DNA of 64,000 nucleotides, from assembly GCA_017561145.1 (NCBI GenBank), contig JAFZDO010000024.1, positions 47,256 through 111,255 on the forward strand, given 5' to 3'. The notes under the pieces are model-generated. The model ran no database searches. It was not told where the DNA came from and saw nothing but the letters and a program-made list of their open reading frames with translations. Source of the DNA: Clostridia bacterium (lineage in GTDB: Bacteria; Bacillota; Clostridia; Oscillospirales; CAG-382). Positions 34,523 to 43,781 of this stretch are shown here, one piece after another (within the stretch, counting starts at the first letter, position 1; every line of letters begins with the position of its first letter). Made by a program: the position numbers and the translations under genes.

Positions 34523-34951
34523 TTATTTTTTATCGGTCAGAAAATCGATAGCCTCGATATATCCGTCGGTTCCGTGACCCGTAATGGTTTTTACGCAAGC
34601 AAGACGGACGTAGCTTATCTGTCGGAAGTCCTCTCGCTCCTCTACCTTTGAAATATGCACCTCAACGGTCGGGATCGCGACTGCCTTGACCGCGTCGAGA
34701 ATGGCAATGCTCGTATGCGTATATGCACCGGGGTTGATTACTATGCCGTCCGCATTTTTATATGCGCTTTGAATTTTATCCACGAGATCGCCCTCGTGAT
34801 TTGATTGAAAGATCTCAACGCAGATACCCTTTTCGCGGCAATGGCGCTGTATTTTCTCCACAAGCTCCGAATAGGTCTCGCGGCCGTAATGATCGGGCTC
34901 ACGTATGCCGAGCATATTCAGATTAGGTCCGTTTATAACGAAAATTTTCAT
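34523..34951 (-). CDS. aroQ: 3-dehydroquinate dehydratase, type II
   Basis: 142 residues. NGPNLNMLGIREPDHYG (with the lid and catalytic Tyr), SNHEGDLVDKIQ and VINPGAYTHTSIAILDAV are the signature of type II dehydroquinases (dodecameric flavodoxin-like fold). It removes water from 3-dehydroquinate in the shikimate pathway. The start overlaps the preceding aroE-aroK gene by 4 nt. It is the last gene of the aromatic operon. Confidence 0.95.
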   Translation of the reverse strand: MKIFVINGPNLNMLGIREPDHYGRETYSELVEKIQRHCREKGICVEIFQSNHEGDLVDKIQSAYKNADGIVINPGAYTHTSIAILDAVKAVAIPTVEVHISKVEEREDFRQISYVRLACVKTITGHGTDGYIEAIDFLTDKK

Positions 34952-36195
34952 ACCGTCAATTCCCTTCTCTTAGCCAATATATATTCAGCCTCCGCCTGCG
35001 CAGCTTCCATATCGGGCACGGTCACGTCTGCGCTTGAGCGATAAATACCGATTCTTTCAGCATAAAGCTTTTCAAGCTTTTCCTTCGTGTCGGAAAGCGG
35101 TCTGTCACAGGTTGCAATAAGTCTCGAAGGCTCTGCATCGATAAAATAAATTTTTCCGTTGCGCTTAAGATTTCGTATATTTTCCTCTCTTAAGACCGCA
35201 CCGCCACCTGTTGAAATAACGCATCCGTTCAACGCGGATATATCACGGATGACCTCGGTTTCGATATCGCGGAAATATTTTTCGCCCTTGTTAGCTATCA
35301 ATTCCCCGATAGTGCAGCGGCAACGCTTTTCGATCTCTTCATCGGTATCGATAAAAGTATATCCGTTAATCCCGATAAGCCTGCCGACCGTGCTCTTTCC
35401 GCTTCCCGGCATTCCGGTAAGCACGATATTTTCCTTTGCGTTAAGTATATCCTCATACACCTTGTCGGCAACTTCCTTTGCAATAGCGGTATCAAGAAAC
35501 CTTTCGACTGCAACCACCGCCTGCATTACGAGCATATAAAGTCCGCCTGCGGCCTTGATGCCCTTTGCCTTGGCATCGAGCACAAGGTTGGTGCACAGAG
35601 GGTTGTATATTGCATCGACAACACCGCAAAGGCTGTCAAAGCTTTCGATGTCGATAGGCTTTGCTTCACATTCGGGATACATTCCGACTGGAGTCGTGTT
35701 TATAATAACGCTCGCATCGTTATGAAGCGTTACCGCCTCATCATACGTGACGTAATCACCGTTTTTGCTTCTGCTGACGACCAACACCTCGCAAGCACCC
35801 ATATCTGCGGCAACCGCACAGGCTGTTTTGCTTGTTCCGCCCGTACCGAGAACCAAAACCTTTTTGCCGCGCAGATCTATTCCCAAACGCTCGATCAAAG
35901 CCTTCATACCGTAATAATCGGTATTATATCCGAAAAGAACGCCGTTTTTGTTGACGACGGTGTTTACCGCACCGATACGCTTTGCAACGTCGCTTACCGA
36001 ATCGAGAAAAGGAATAACGGTCTGCTTATACGGAATGGTAACGTTTACGGCATTAAAGTCCCTGCTTTCGAAAAAAGGCTGTATTTCTTCCTCGGAAAGC
36101 TCTATAAGCTCGTAATCGTAATCGGCAAGCTCGTTATGTATTTCTTTCGAAAAGCTGTGTGTCAGTTTTTTACCGATACATCCGTATTTCCCCAT
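34948..36195 (-). CDS. Bifunctional shikimate dehydrogenase-shikimate kinase (AroE-AroK fusion)
   Basis: 415 residues. Residues 1-250 are AroE: GKKLTHSFSKEIHNELADYD (shikimate site), NVTIPYKQTV (catalytic Lys), GYNTDYYG (Asp), GTGGTSKT (NADP-binding). From about 256 to the end is AroK: LTGMPGSGKSTVGR (P-loop), DTDEEIE, FRDIETEV and STGGGAVLR. It would reduce dehydroshikimate and phosphorylate the product, two successive steps, on one chain. The ATG at 36195 follows AGGAG; a GTG three bases earlier is less likely. Confidence 0.93.
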   Translation of the reverse strand: MGKYGCIGKKLTHSFSKEIHNELADYDYELIELSEEEIQPFFESRDFNAVNVTIPYKQTVIPFLDSVSDVAKRIGAVNTVVNKNGVLFGYNTDYYGMKALIERLGIDLRGKKVLVLGTGGTSKTACAVAADMGACEVLVVSRSKNGDYVTYDEAVTLHNDASVIINTTPVGMYPECEAKPIDIESFDSLCGVVDAIYNPLCTNLVLDAKAKGIKAAGGLYMLVMQAVVAVERFLDTAIAKEVADKVYEDILNAKENIVLTGMPGSGKSTVGRLIGINGYTFIDTDEEIEKRCRCTIGELIANKGEKYFRDIETEVIRDISALNGCVISTGGGAVLREENIRNLKRNGKIYFIDAEPSRLIATCDRPLSDTKEKLEKLYAERIGIYRSSADVTVPDMEAAQAEAEYILAKRRELTV

Positions 36196-36305
36196 CACAA
36201 ACTCCTAAAGAAAGCATCTTTCAAAAAATCGTATCATTAATTATTATAACTCCGAAACGGCTGAAATCAAGCATTAAAATAAATATTTATACTTAATTTC
36301 TTTGA

Positions 36306-37394
36306 TTATATTTCGGTATGCGGTGCAAAAGCGCCCGCTACCTTGAGTTTATCGCAAACCTTGCTTAATTCCTTTATCATTCCCTCACCGTTTTCGTTAT
36401 CGAGAGAGCCGTCTATTTCCACGTAGAAATAATACTGCCAGGAATGCTTCTTCATCGGTCTCGAACGAAGAGCGGTCATGCTGTAACCGTACCGACCGAT
36501 AATGCCGATCGCATTTGCAAGAGAGCCTGCCTCGTGCTTAACCGAAAACATAAGCACCGTACTTGAAAAAGAAGGTGTTTTTGCCCTTACCTTGGAAAGC
36601 ACCGCAAAGCGCGTTGTGTTCTCTCCACTCTTGTTTATATTCGCCTCAATGATCTTTAGCCCGTAAATTCTTGCGGTTTCGACGCTTGCTATCGCACCGA
36701 GCGATTTATCATTCGCCTCTGCCACGGCTTTCGCGGCAAGTGCGGTGTTATTGGCTTCATCGGTCTCAAAGCCTCGCATTTTTATATATTCGTGGCACTG
36801 ACCGAGCGCCTGCGGATGACTCGTAACCTTTTTTATATCATCAACGGTTGCATCGGGCAGTCCCAAAAGATTCTGATGTATTTCAAGCTCATAGATTCCG
36901 TTAACGTAAAGGCTTCCCGAAAAGATAAGGTCCATCGTTTGCCCAACCTCACCTGCATAGCTGTTTTCGATTGGAAGAACAGCCACGTCGCTTTCGCCGT
37001 TGACCACCGAATCGTAAGTCGCCTTGAAATCGCAGCAGGAAATATATCTGCCCTCGGGAAATATCCTGCCTGCGGCTATATGAGCAAACGCGCCCTCGAT
37101 ACCGCTGTATGCGACCTTCAGACCGCTTTGCATTCGGTACTGATAAGCACGCGATACCGACATCATATGCTTCATGTAATCGATATAATATTCCTTTAAA
37201 ACCTCGTCCTCAACAAGCGCCGATGCCTTTTCGATAACCGCATCCTCACGCTTTTGGTCGAGTATCGGAAGTCCGAATTCCTTTTTGTATTCAAAAACCG
37301 ATTCGACCGCCCTCATCCGCCTTATAAAAAGCTCTGCCATTTGGGCGTCGACCTCGTTGATTATTTTTCTCGCGTCTTCAAGCTTATCAGACAT
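36306..37394 (-). CDS. pheA: Chorismate mutase-prephenate dehydratase
   Basis: 362 residues. The first 85 are an AroQ-type chorismate mutase (INEVDAQMAELFIRRMRAV). Residues about 93-275 are prephenate dehydratase (VAYSGIEGAFAHIA, LPIENSYAGEV, and the TRF motif in ENTTRFAVLS), and an ACT domain follows (SVKHEAGSLANAIGIIGRYG), the Phe feedback site. It converts chorismate to phenylpyruvate for Phe. The gene lies 15 nt after aroF and in the same T-box-controlled transcript, which matches the Phe specifier proposed there. Confidence 0.95.
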   Translation of the reverse strand: MSDKLEDARKIINEVDAQMAELFIRRMRAVESVFEYKKEFGLPILDQKREDAVIEKASALVEDEVLKEYYIDYMKHMMSVSRAYQYRMQSGLKVAYSGIEGAFAHIAAGRIFPEGRYISCCDFKATYDSVVNGESDVAVLPIENSYAGEVGQTMDLIFSGSLYVNGIYELEIHQNLLGLPDATVDDIKKVTSHPQALGQCHEYIKMRGFETDEANNTALAAKAVAEANDKSLGAIASVETARIYGLKIIEANINKSGENTTRFAVLSKVRAKTPSFSSTVLMFSVKHEAGSLANAIGIIGRYGYSMTALRSRPMKKHSWQYYFYVEIDGSLDNENGEGMIKELSKVCDKLKVAGAFAPHTEI

Positions 37395-37409
37395 TGTACG
37401 TACCCCCTA

Positions 37410-38438
37410 TTAAAGCTTTTCCGCAATATCCAGAATCAAGCGCTCGGTCTTTTCCCAGCCAAGGCAAGGGTCGGTGATAGATTTTCCGAAAATATGCTCC
37501 TCCGACTTGCAAGCACCGTCTTCGAGATAGCTTTCTATCATAAGCCCCTTTACAAGACGCTTGATATCTGAATTCTGGTTGCGCGAGTGAACGATATCCT
37601 TTGCGATACGAACCTGCTCGAGATATTTTTTGCCGGAGTTGTTGTGGTTTGTATCAACTATAACCGAAGGGTTGGTGAGGTTGGACTTTTCATAAAGCTC
37701 CTCGACGCGCAAAAGATCCTCGTAATGATAATTCGAAACGCTTCTGCCCGTATAATCGATATATCCGCGGAGAATTGCGTGAGCATAAGGGTTGCCCTCG
37801 CTCGTAACCTCCCATCCGCGATAGATAAACGTATGGCTCGACTGCGCCGCTACGATAGAATTCATCATAACGCCGAGATCGCCGCCGGTAGGATTCTTCA
37901 TACCGACGGGAGCGCCGATTCCGCTTGCTACCAATCTGTGCTGCTGATTTTCGACAGATCTTGCGCCGACAGCAACGTAGGAAAGCAGGTCCGAAAGATA
38001 ACGGTAGTTTTCGGGATAAAGCATTTCGTCCGCGCAGGAGAAATCGTAATCTCTCAATGCGGCAAGATGCAAATCCCGAATTGCCACAATGCCTTTATAC
38101 ATATCGGGCTTTGCATCGGGATCGGGCTGATGCAGCATCCCCTTATAACCCCGACCGGTTGTTCTCGGCTTGTTTGTATATATACGGGGAACGATAATTA
38201 TTTTATCCTTTACCTGCTCTTCGATCCTTTTAAGTCTCGAAATATATTCAAGCACGGGCTCGCTGTGGTCTGCCGAGCAGGGGCCGATGATGAGAATAAA
38301 TTTATCCGAGCTTCCGTCGAATACGGCGCGTATCGCTTCGTCGCGCGCGGCCTTGGCGTTTATCATACGCTCGGTTAAAGGATAAGCCTTTTTAACGTCC
38401 TGCGGGATGGGCAGTTTTCTGTGGAAATTCATTTGCAT
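37410..38438 (-). CDS. aroF: 3-deoxy-7-phosphoheptulonate synthase, type I
   Basis: 342 residues of the AroG/AroF/AroH type. LIIGPCSADHSEPVLEYISR near 50 and PRTTGRGYKGMLHQPDPD, GAPVGMKNPTGGDLGVMMN, VIVDTNHNNSGK and RLVKGLMIESYLEDGAC are the conserved metal- and PEP-binding stretches. It condenses PEP with erythrose-4-phosphate, the first step of the shikimate pathway. It is the first structural gene behind the T-box leader, whose specifier codon appears to be UUC. GAGGT precedes the ATG. Confidence 0.95.
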   Translation of the reverse strand: MQMNFHRKLPIPQDVKKAYPLTERMINAKAARDEAIRAVFDGSSDKFILIIGPCSADHSEPVLEYISRLKRIEEQVKDKIIIVPRIYTNKPRTTGRGYKGMLHQPDPDAKPDMYKGIVAIRDLHLAALRDYDFSCADEMLYPENYRYLSDLLSYVAVGARSVENQQHRLVASGIGAPVGMKNPTGGDLGVMMNSIVAAQSSHTFIYRGWEVTSEGNPYAHAILRGYIDYTGRSVSNYHYEDLLRVEELYEKSNLTNPSVIVDTNHNNSGKKYLEQVRIAKDIVHSRNQNSDIKRLVKGLMIESYLEDGACKSEEHIFGKSITDPCLGWEKTERLILDIAEKL

Positions 38439-38502
38439 TGTTCTTTACCTCGTTTTTCTCTTTGATTTTTTTCGTGATTTGAAAGCTTCGGAGCAAGAAC
38501 GG

Positions 38503-38807
38503 CAAATAAAAATGCCCTCTGCATTCCGAAAAGGATACAGAGGACGAGAAGGCTATTGTTCCCGTGGTACCACCTCAATTCGCCGCTATCTCGCGACAGC
38601 GACCTTTTTAAGTACTTACATACCTTAGTTCTGTAACGGGAACTCCCGTTGCCTCCTACTACGGAAAACATCCGATTCAGTGCACTGCTGTCAGAATGAA
38701 TTCAGAAGGACGTCCTCATTGCCTCGCACCGACCGGCAACTCTCTGCAGATTCTTTCCAGCTTACTGGTTTCTGATAAACGCATTTAGTGTTACAACGTA
38801 TTAATTT
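38503..38807 (-). promoter_or_regulatory. T-box leader, probably Phe-specific
   Basis: The minus-strand leader (about 300 nt) has a stem I region with AGAGAG and GGTCGGTGCGAGG, then GAATTC (38698-38703) holding UUC as the likely specifier codon (complement of 38698-38700). The T-box sequence GAGGTGGTACCACG (complement of 38562-38575) follows, and last a terminator hairpin with CCTCTG/CAGAGG arms (38514-38545) and a T run. Uncharged tRNA-Phe would favour the antiterminator and switch on aroF-pheA-aroEK-aroQ. Confidence 0.88.
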
Positions 38808-38813
38808 TTTTGA

Positions 38814-38842
38814 ATTTTAGCACTTTAAAATGACAAAGTCAA
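38814..38842 (-). promoter_or_regulatory. Promoter of the aromatic operon
   Basis: Minus strand TTGACT (38837-38842) and TAAAAT (38814-38819), spacer 17 bp, placing the transcript start near 38807 just ahead of the T-box stem I. Confidence 0.65.
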
Positions 38843-38921
38843 GACTTTTTGAAAATTTTTCTTGCGTTAATCGCATTGTTGCTTTATAATGTGGTGAGTA
38901 CGTTAGGAAAGGAGGATATGA

Positions 38922-40316
38922 ATGAGCATACGCGAAAAGTTCTTGGGTGACAAACGCTTTTACAAGCGCGTTGCAACGCTGGCAATACCTATTATTCTTC
39001 AAAACGGCATTACAAATTTCGTCAGCCTTCTCGACAACATTATGGTCGGCTCTCTCGGAACCGAGCAAATGTCGGGCGTTTCGATCGTCAACCAATTTAT
39101 ATTCATATTCAACCTCCTTATTTACGGTGCGATCTCCGGCGCGGGAATATTCTGCGTGCAGTATCACGGCAACGGTGACCAAAACGGCATTAGGCATACC
39201 TTCCGCTTCAAGCTATACCTTAATATATTTTTGACCGTATTGTCGATGGGCGCGCTGATAATATTCGACGAAGCGCTTATTTCGACCTTCCTTTTTGAAA
39301 GCGACACAAGCGGCGATCTGGCTCTGACGCTTTCGGAGGGCTTGATATACCTTAAAATAATGCTTATCGGTCTTATTCCGTATGCGATCTCACAGGTATA
39401 TGCATCGACCCTGCGCGAAACCGAGCACGCCGTTGTTCCCATGGTCGCAAGCATTATTGCGGTATTTACGAATTTTGGTCTTAACTACGTCCTCATCTTC
39501 GGTAATTTCGGATTTGATCCGATGGGCGTTAAGGGTGCGGCGATAGCAACGGTTATCTCGCGCTTTACCGAGCTTCTTATACTCGTTGTGTGGAGTCACC
39601 TCAACACCGATAAATGCCGTTATTTCAAGGGAGTTTTCAAATCCTTCACCATTCCGCTCGACCTTGTAAAAAGGATGTTCCTTAAGGCGCTTCCGCTTAT
39701 GGCGAACGAATTTTTATGGTCGATCTCGCTTACGTTAAGAAACCAATGCTATGCAACGAGAGGTATCGACGTTGTTGCGGCGCAAAACATCTGCTCGACT
39801 ATCTTCAACGTTTTCTCGGTCGTTTATATGTCGTTCGGAACGGTTATTTCGATCATGGTCGGCAGTCTTTTGGGACAAGGCAAATTCAAGGAAGCAAAGG
39901 ACACAAACCGCAAGGTGCTCGTTTGCTCGGTGTTCTGCGGCGTTACGCTCGGCGCGTTGCTTACCGTCAGCTCGGGAATCTTCCCCGAATTATACAACAC
40001 CGAGGACGGCGTAAAAGAGCTTGCGACCTATATGATGATAGTTTCGGGTATTTATATGCCTCTGTACGCCTTTAACAACAGCTCGTATTTCACCATCCGC
40101 TCCGGCGGCAGTGTCGGAATCACCTTCGTTATGGATAGCGGCTTTATGTGGATGGTTATGCTCCCCACGTCGCTGATCGTTTCGAGATTCACCGATATCG
40201 ACATCCACGGACTTTTTGCAATATGCCAAGGCGCCGAGGCGATGAAATCGACGATAAGCTTTTATATGCTTAAAAAGGGCACCTGGACAAAACGCCTTGT
40301 CGGAGATAAAGAATAA
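38922..40316 (+). CDS. MATE family efflux transporter
   Basis: 464 residues with twelve predicted helices. IPIILQNGITNFVSLLDNIMVG near the start and the matching second-half stretch LPLMANEFLWSISLTLRNQC are the two-fold repeat of MATE exporters, with a loop FGNFGFDPMGVKGAAIATVISR. It probably exports cationic drugs or metabolites with Na+ or H+. AAAGGAGG precedes the ATG. Confidence 0.9.
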   Translation: MSIREKFLGDKRFYKRVATLAIPIILQNGITNFVSLLDNIMVGSLGTEQMSGVSIVNQFIFIFNLLIYGAISGAGIFCVQYHGNGDQNGIRHTFRFKLYLNIFLTVLSMGALIIFDEALISTFLFESDTSGDLALTLSEGLIYLKIMLIGLIPYAISQVYASTLRETEHAVVPMVASIIAVFTNFGLNYVLIFGNFGFDPMGVKGAAIATVISRFTELLILVVWSHLNTDKCRYFKGVFKSFTIPLDLVKRMFLKALPLMANEFLWSISLTLRNQCYATRGIDVVAAQNICSTIFNVFSVVYMSFGTVISIMVGSLLGQGKFKEAKDTNRKVLVCSVFCGVTLGALLTVSSGIFPELYNTEDGVKELATYMMIVSGIYMPLYAFNNSSYFTIRSGGSVGITFVMDSGFMWMVMLPTSLIVSRFTDIDIHGLFAICQGAEAMKSTISFYMLKKGTWTKRLVGDKE

Positions 40317-40318
40317 AA

Positions 40319-40350
40319 CAAAAAGCCACTCGAACGAGTGGCTTTTTTGC
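40319..40350. terminator. Terminator between the MATE and CapA-like genes
   Basis: AAAAAGCCACTCG and CGAGTGGCTTTTT form a hairpin with an AA loop between convergent genes. Confidence 0.85.
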
Positions 40351-40357
40351 GTGCATT

Positions 40358-41542
40358 TTATCCTTCAATTTGCTTCAATATGTAGTTTTTTACCTTTTCG
40401 AGCTTACTTTTTTGCCATTCGTTATTATCCGCCTTTTTCGCGTGAGGAACGATCAGGCTCAGGTCCATGTGAGCACCCTCGAAATATCCGTCGGGCTCGG
40501 TGCTGAAGAAGTAAGCATCCCAAACGCGGTCGTCGGCGTCGGTAAAACGGTTCGGCTCTAAAAACTGCATTTTTCTCATATCCGAAAGGATAAACGCCTT
40601 TGCGGAAAGCGGTGATAGAAGCTCAAATTCCTTATCGTCGATATTGGTGAAAATATCGGGCAAATCGTTAATATCTATCGTTTCGTTTTGTCGGTTGATT
40701 TTTGTGCCGACGGCTTCGAAATCCAACGAATCACGGGTGAAATTAAGCTTTAACACAATTCCCGTGTCGGTATATTTGTGTACCCTTTGATAATCGGTGT
40801 CGAATATAAAATTACCGAGCGAATAAAATATCGGCTTGCCGTATTTTGTTATTTCATAATTTTCGGGCACGTGGGTATGGTGAGCCACAACGGCATCCGC
40901 GCCCATTTCGAGATATTTTAAATATCTGTCGCGTGTGTAGGGGTTAGGCATAGGCGCAAACTCCTCACCGCCGTGTGCAACGATAACGCACCAACGGCAT
41001 TTGGATTTTATTTCGTCGATACGCGCTTGGATATACTCCATATCGTCCCAACGGAAAACGCCTGCCTCGGTCTTTGTCGCAGGAATGCATTCCGCCATAT
41101 AGCTTACGCCGAAAATACCGATACCGCCTGCCTCGTCGAGATAAATCGGCTGGGACGCCTCTTTATCGTTAAGACCTGCGCCGAAGGTCACCGCACCGCT
41201 TCTCTGCGCGAGCGCTTTTGTGCTTATAATGCCCTCTCTGCCTGCATCCATCGTGTGGTTGTTGCCGATGCTCCAAATATCCGCGCCGATCTTATTAAAA
41301 ACGCGGACTGCGTTCGGATTCATACAGTGAAAAAACACGCCGCGCGTTCCGTTATCCTCCGCGTCGATAAGCGAACCCTCGACGTTTATACAAAGGTGAT
41401 CACCGCTTTTCAAAAAGTCAAGCAAAGGCTTGGAAATCAGATTTTCATCCTCCCATTTCCCTGCCATATACTTGTCAAAACCAATATCGCCCGTAAATAC
41501 AATGCTTGTTTTGTCCTTGCGGGATTTAAATTCGTTGTTCAA
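40358..41542 (-). CDS. CapA-family metallophosphatase-like protein
   Basis: 394 residues. VFTGDIGFDKYMAG (metal motif 1), INVEGSLIDAED, IWSIGNNHTMDAG, VIVAHGGEEF and VAHHTHVPENYE are the CapA/PGA-synthesis calcineurin-like motifs. Unlike capsule CapA it has no signal peptide or anchor, so it may act in the cytosol. The start must be a TTG (AATTGAACAACGAA) preceded by GGCGGT, as there is no better codon before the first conserved strand. The substrate is unknown. Confidence 0.85.
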   Translation of the reverse strand: MNNEFKSRKDKTSIVFTGDIGFDKYMAGKWEDENLISKPLLDFLKSGDHLCINVEGSLIDAEDNGTRGVFFHCMNPNAVRVFNKIGADIWSIGNNHTMDAGREGIISTKALAQRSGAVTFGAGLNDKEASQPIYLDEAGGIGIFGVSYMAECIPATKTEAGVFRWDDMEYIQARIDEIKSKCRWCVIVAHGGEEFAPMPNPYTRDRYLKYLEMGADAVVAHHTHVPENYEITKYGKPIFYSLGNFIFDTDYQRVHKYTDTGIVLKLNFTRDSLDFEAVGTKINRQNETIDINDLPDIFTNIDDKEFELLSPLSAKAFILSDMRKMQFLEPNRFTDADDRVWDAYFFSTEPDGYFEGAHMDLSLIVPHAKKADNNEWQKSKLEKVKNYILKQIEG

Positions 41543-41579
41543 TTGATCTTACCGCCTTTTTAAAATGGTCGGAACAGCC

Positions 41580-42233
41580 TTAACCGTTAAGCTTGCCGAG
41601 CTTTGCCGTATTGGCAATAACTATCATCGTGGTTTCGGCATCGAGCGGCTGTTCGGGATTAATGTTTACGGTAACAGCCTCGCCCTTTTTGAGCGCCACT
41701 ACGTTAAATCCGTATTTTTTACGGAAATTCAATTCGATAAGATTTTTACCGCACCACTCTTCTTTTACGTCGATCTCTACCATAGAAACGTCCTTCGACA
41801 AAGAGATCATATCGATAAAGCCCGAGCTTAAAAGATTCTTTGCAAGTCGCACGCCCGATTCCTTTTCGGGGAATACCACCTTGTCCGCACCCACGCGGAG
41901 CAATATTTTTTGTTGCATTTCGTTTGCGCATTTTGCAATAACGTTTTTAACGCCTGCTTCCTTGCACAAGGTAACAGCCATTACGCTTGCTTCGAGATTT
42001 CCTGCCATACAAACGATAACCGTATCGATATTGCCGATACCAAGGCGCGAAATCACCTCCGAATCGGTTACGTCGGCACATTTGCAAACCGGCAGATACG
42101 CCGCCGCATCGTTAACTATTCTCTGCTCGATATCGACCGCGATGATCTCCATACCGTTTTCCGCAAGCTCTTTTGCAACGGCAGTTCCGTATCTTCCGAG
42201 TCCGAATACCGCATACGTTTTCTTTGCTTTCAT
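41580..42233 (-). CDS. ktrA: KtrA/TrkA potassium channel regulator
   Basis: 217 residues: an RCK-N domain with the Rossmann motif AVFGLGRYGTAVAKELAENG and the NAD/ATP-binding acid in IIAVDIE, then an RCK-C domain (VEIDVKEEWCGKNLIELNFR). It gates the KtrB subunit encoded just upstream, and in Firmicutes binds ATP/ADP and c-di-AMP. The two genes are 11 nt apart. AGGAGAAATATT precedes the ATG. Confidence 0.92.
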   Translation of the reverse strand: MKAKKTYAVFGLGRYGTAVAKELAENGMEIIAVDIEQRIVNDAAAYLPVCKCADVTDSEVISRLGIGNIDTVIVCMAGNLEASVMAVTLCKEAGVKNVIAKCANEMQQKILLRVGADKVVFPEKESGVRLAKNLLSSGFIDMISLSKDVSMVEIDVKEEWCGKNLIELNFRKKYGFNVVALKKGEAVTVNINPEQPLDAETTMIVIANTAKLGKLNG

Positions 42234-42244
42234 AATATTTCTCC

Positions 42245-43606
42245 TTATCCTATACTGATATCTTCCGTCGGCTCGGAAATAACGTTCTGGCTTTCGTTTT
42301 TACTGCCGAGCGCCACCGCAAGCGATATCGGACCAACTCTGCCGAAATACATCGTCACGATTATGATCAGCTTGCCGAAAGCATTGAGCGTTGACGTTAA
42401 ATTCCTTGTAAGACCGACTGTTGCAGTCGCACTGACCGTTTCATAAACAACGTCGAGCGCATCCGCATCGGTAGTTGCCATCAACATTACTGTCGAAACG
42501 GCACAGATCGTAAAGAAGGTTACCGTTACGGCGACCGCCTTTTTCACCGACTCCTCGGAAATACGGCGGCCGAACAGGGTCGCGCTATTCTTGTTGCGAA
42601 CCGTAGCAATCGCCGAGCAAAAGAGGACGGCAACGGTTACGGTTTTCATACCGCCTGCCGTACCGACGGGCGAGCCGCCGATGAGCATTAATATGATTGA
42701 CACCGCCGCAGATGCGTTTGTAAGATTTTCCTGCGCGATAGCGGCAAAGCCTGCGGTTCTCGTGGTGACCGATTGGAAGAAGGATGCCTGTATCTTATCG
42801 AACAGCGACATATTTCCGATAGTATTGGGGTTTTCGTATTCAAATATAAATATAAGCACCGCACCGACGAGTATCAATCCCGCGGTAGCGGTAATTGCGA
42901 TCTTGCTTTGCAGGGTAAGATGTCTGAAAATCTTTCGGTTTTTGGACGTTCGGCTTTTGATCACGCGGAGCACGTCCCACCAAACGATATAACCGAGACC
43001 GCCGAGAATAATAAGCGCAGAGGTCACGGCGTTTATCAAGGGATCCGTCGCATAATCGCAAAGACTGTTTTCGCCGATAATATCGATACCCGCATTGCAG
43101 AATGCCGATACCGAATTGAACACCGATATCCAAACGCCACGCGCGCCGAATTCCGGAACGAAAACGAGCATATACAGCACAGCTCCGATTCCTTCGATAA
43201 CAAGCGTGCCGAACAATACGTTCTTTACAAATTTGGCAAGCCCCGACATTGTGTTGAGATTAAAGGCATCCTGAATGAGCAGTCGGTCGCTTATGCCCAT
43301 CTTTCTGTTCAAAAGTATCATCAGCCCCGACATTATCGTAATTATACCGAGACCGCCGATCTGTATCAAAAGCAATATAACGACCTGACCGAATACACTC
43401 CATGAGGATACGGTGGGAAGCGTAACAAGCCCCGTCACACACGTGGAGGTCGTTGCCGTGAAAAGCGCATCGAGATAGGGCACGGATTCACCCGTTGCCG
43501 AGCTGATCGGCAGCGACAGAAGCGCACTTCCGATAAAAACCGTCGCGAGGAAGCTTAACAATATTATTTGTGTGGTCGAGAATTTGTGCTTCTTTTTTCT
43601 AACCAT
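42245..43606 (-). CDS. ktrB: KtrB/TrkH potassium channel subunit
   Basis: 453 residues, eight helices arranged in four membrane-pore-membrane units. The selectivity loops read STCVTGLVT, SAFCNAGID, TTRTAGFA and SATATVGLT, the four modified P-loops of the Trk/Ktr/HKT family. The ATG at 43606 follows AGAGGAAAAAAGAA; an extension to 43639 starts at a TTG with no site. Together with KtrA it takes up K+, driven by Na+. Confidence 0.93.
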   Translation of the reverse strand: MVRKKKHKFSTTQIILLSFLATVFIGSALLSLPISSATGESVPYLDALFTATTSTCVTGLVTLPTVSSWSVFGQVVILLLIQIGGLGIITIMSGLMILLNRKMGISDRLLIQDAFNLNTMSGLAKFVKNVLFGTLVIEGIGAVLYMLVFVPEFGARGVWISVFNSVSAFCNAGIDIIGENSLCDYATDPLINAVTSALIILGGLGYIVWWDVLRVIKSRTSKNRKIFRHLTLQSKIAITATAGLILVGAVLIFIFEYENPNTIGNMSLFDKIQASFFQSVTTRTAGFAAIAQENLTNASAAVSIILMLIGGSPVGTAGGMKTVTVAVLFCSAIATVRNKNSATLFGRRISEESVKKAVAVTVTFFTICAVSTVMLMATTDADALDVVYETVSATATVGLTRNLTSTLNAFGKLIIIVTMYFGRVGPISLAVALGSKNESQNVISEPTEDISIG

Positions 43607-43682
43607 TTCTTTTTTCCTCTGAAAGCGCAAAGGAACCAACGTCCTCTGCGGTCAGCCAGTTCCTTCGATATCCTTGTTTGAT

Positions 43683-43711
43683 ATTTTACCGCATTTCCCC
43701 GCTTCTGTCAA
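43683..43711 (-). promoter_or_regulatory. Promoter of ktrBA
   Basis: Minus strand TTGACA (43706-43711) and TAAAAT (43683-43688), 17 bp spacer. The 70 nt leader can form AAGGAAC/GTTCCTT, but I see no known riboswitch. Confidence 0.65.
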
Positions 43712-43746
43712 CACCCTGATAATCGGTTAATACAGATGCGCAACAA

Positions 43747-43780
43747 AAAATCCGTCCGCATTTCAAGCGAACGGATATTT
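43747..43780. terminator. Terminator downstream of the transglutaminase-like gene
   Basis: ATCCGTCCGC (about 43750-43759) pairs with GCGAACGGAT (43767-43776) across a six-base loop, with A and T tracts; it ends the leftward transcript of the gene that stops at 43782. Confidence 0.65.
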
Positions 43781-43781
43781 T

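Noticed and set aside
43607-43680. A c-di-AMP (ydaO) riboswitch before ktrB
   Set aside because: The leader is only about 70 nt and lacks the conserved ydaO core; only one weak hairpin is visible.
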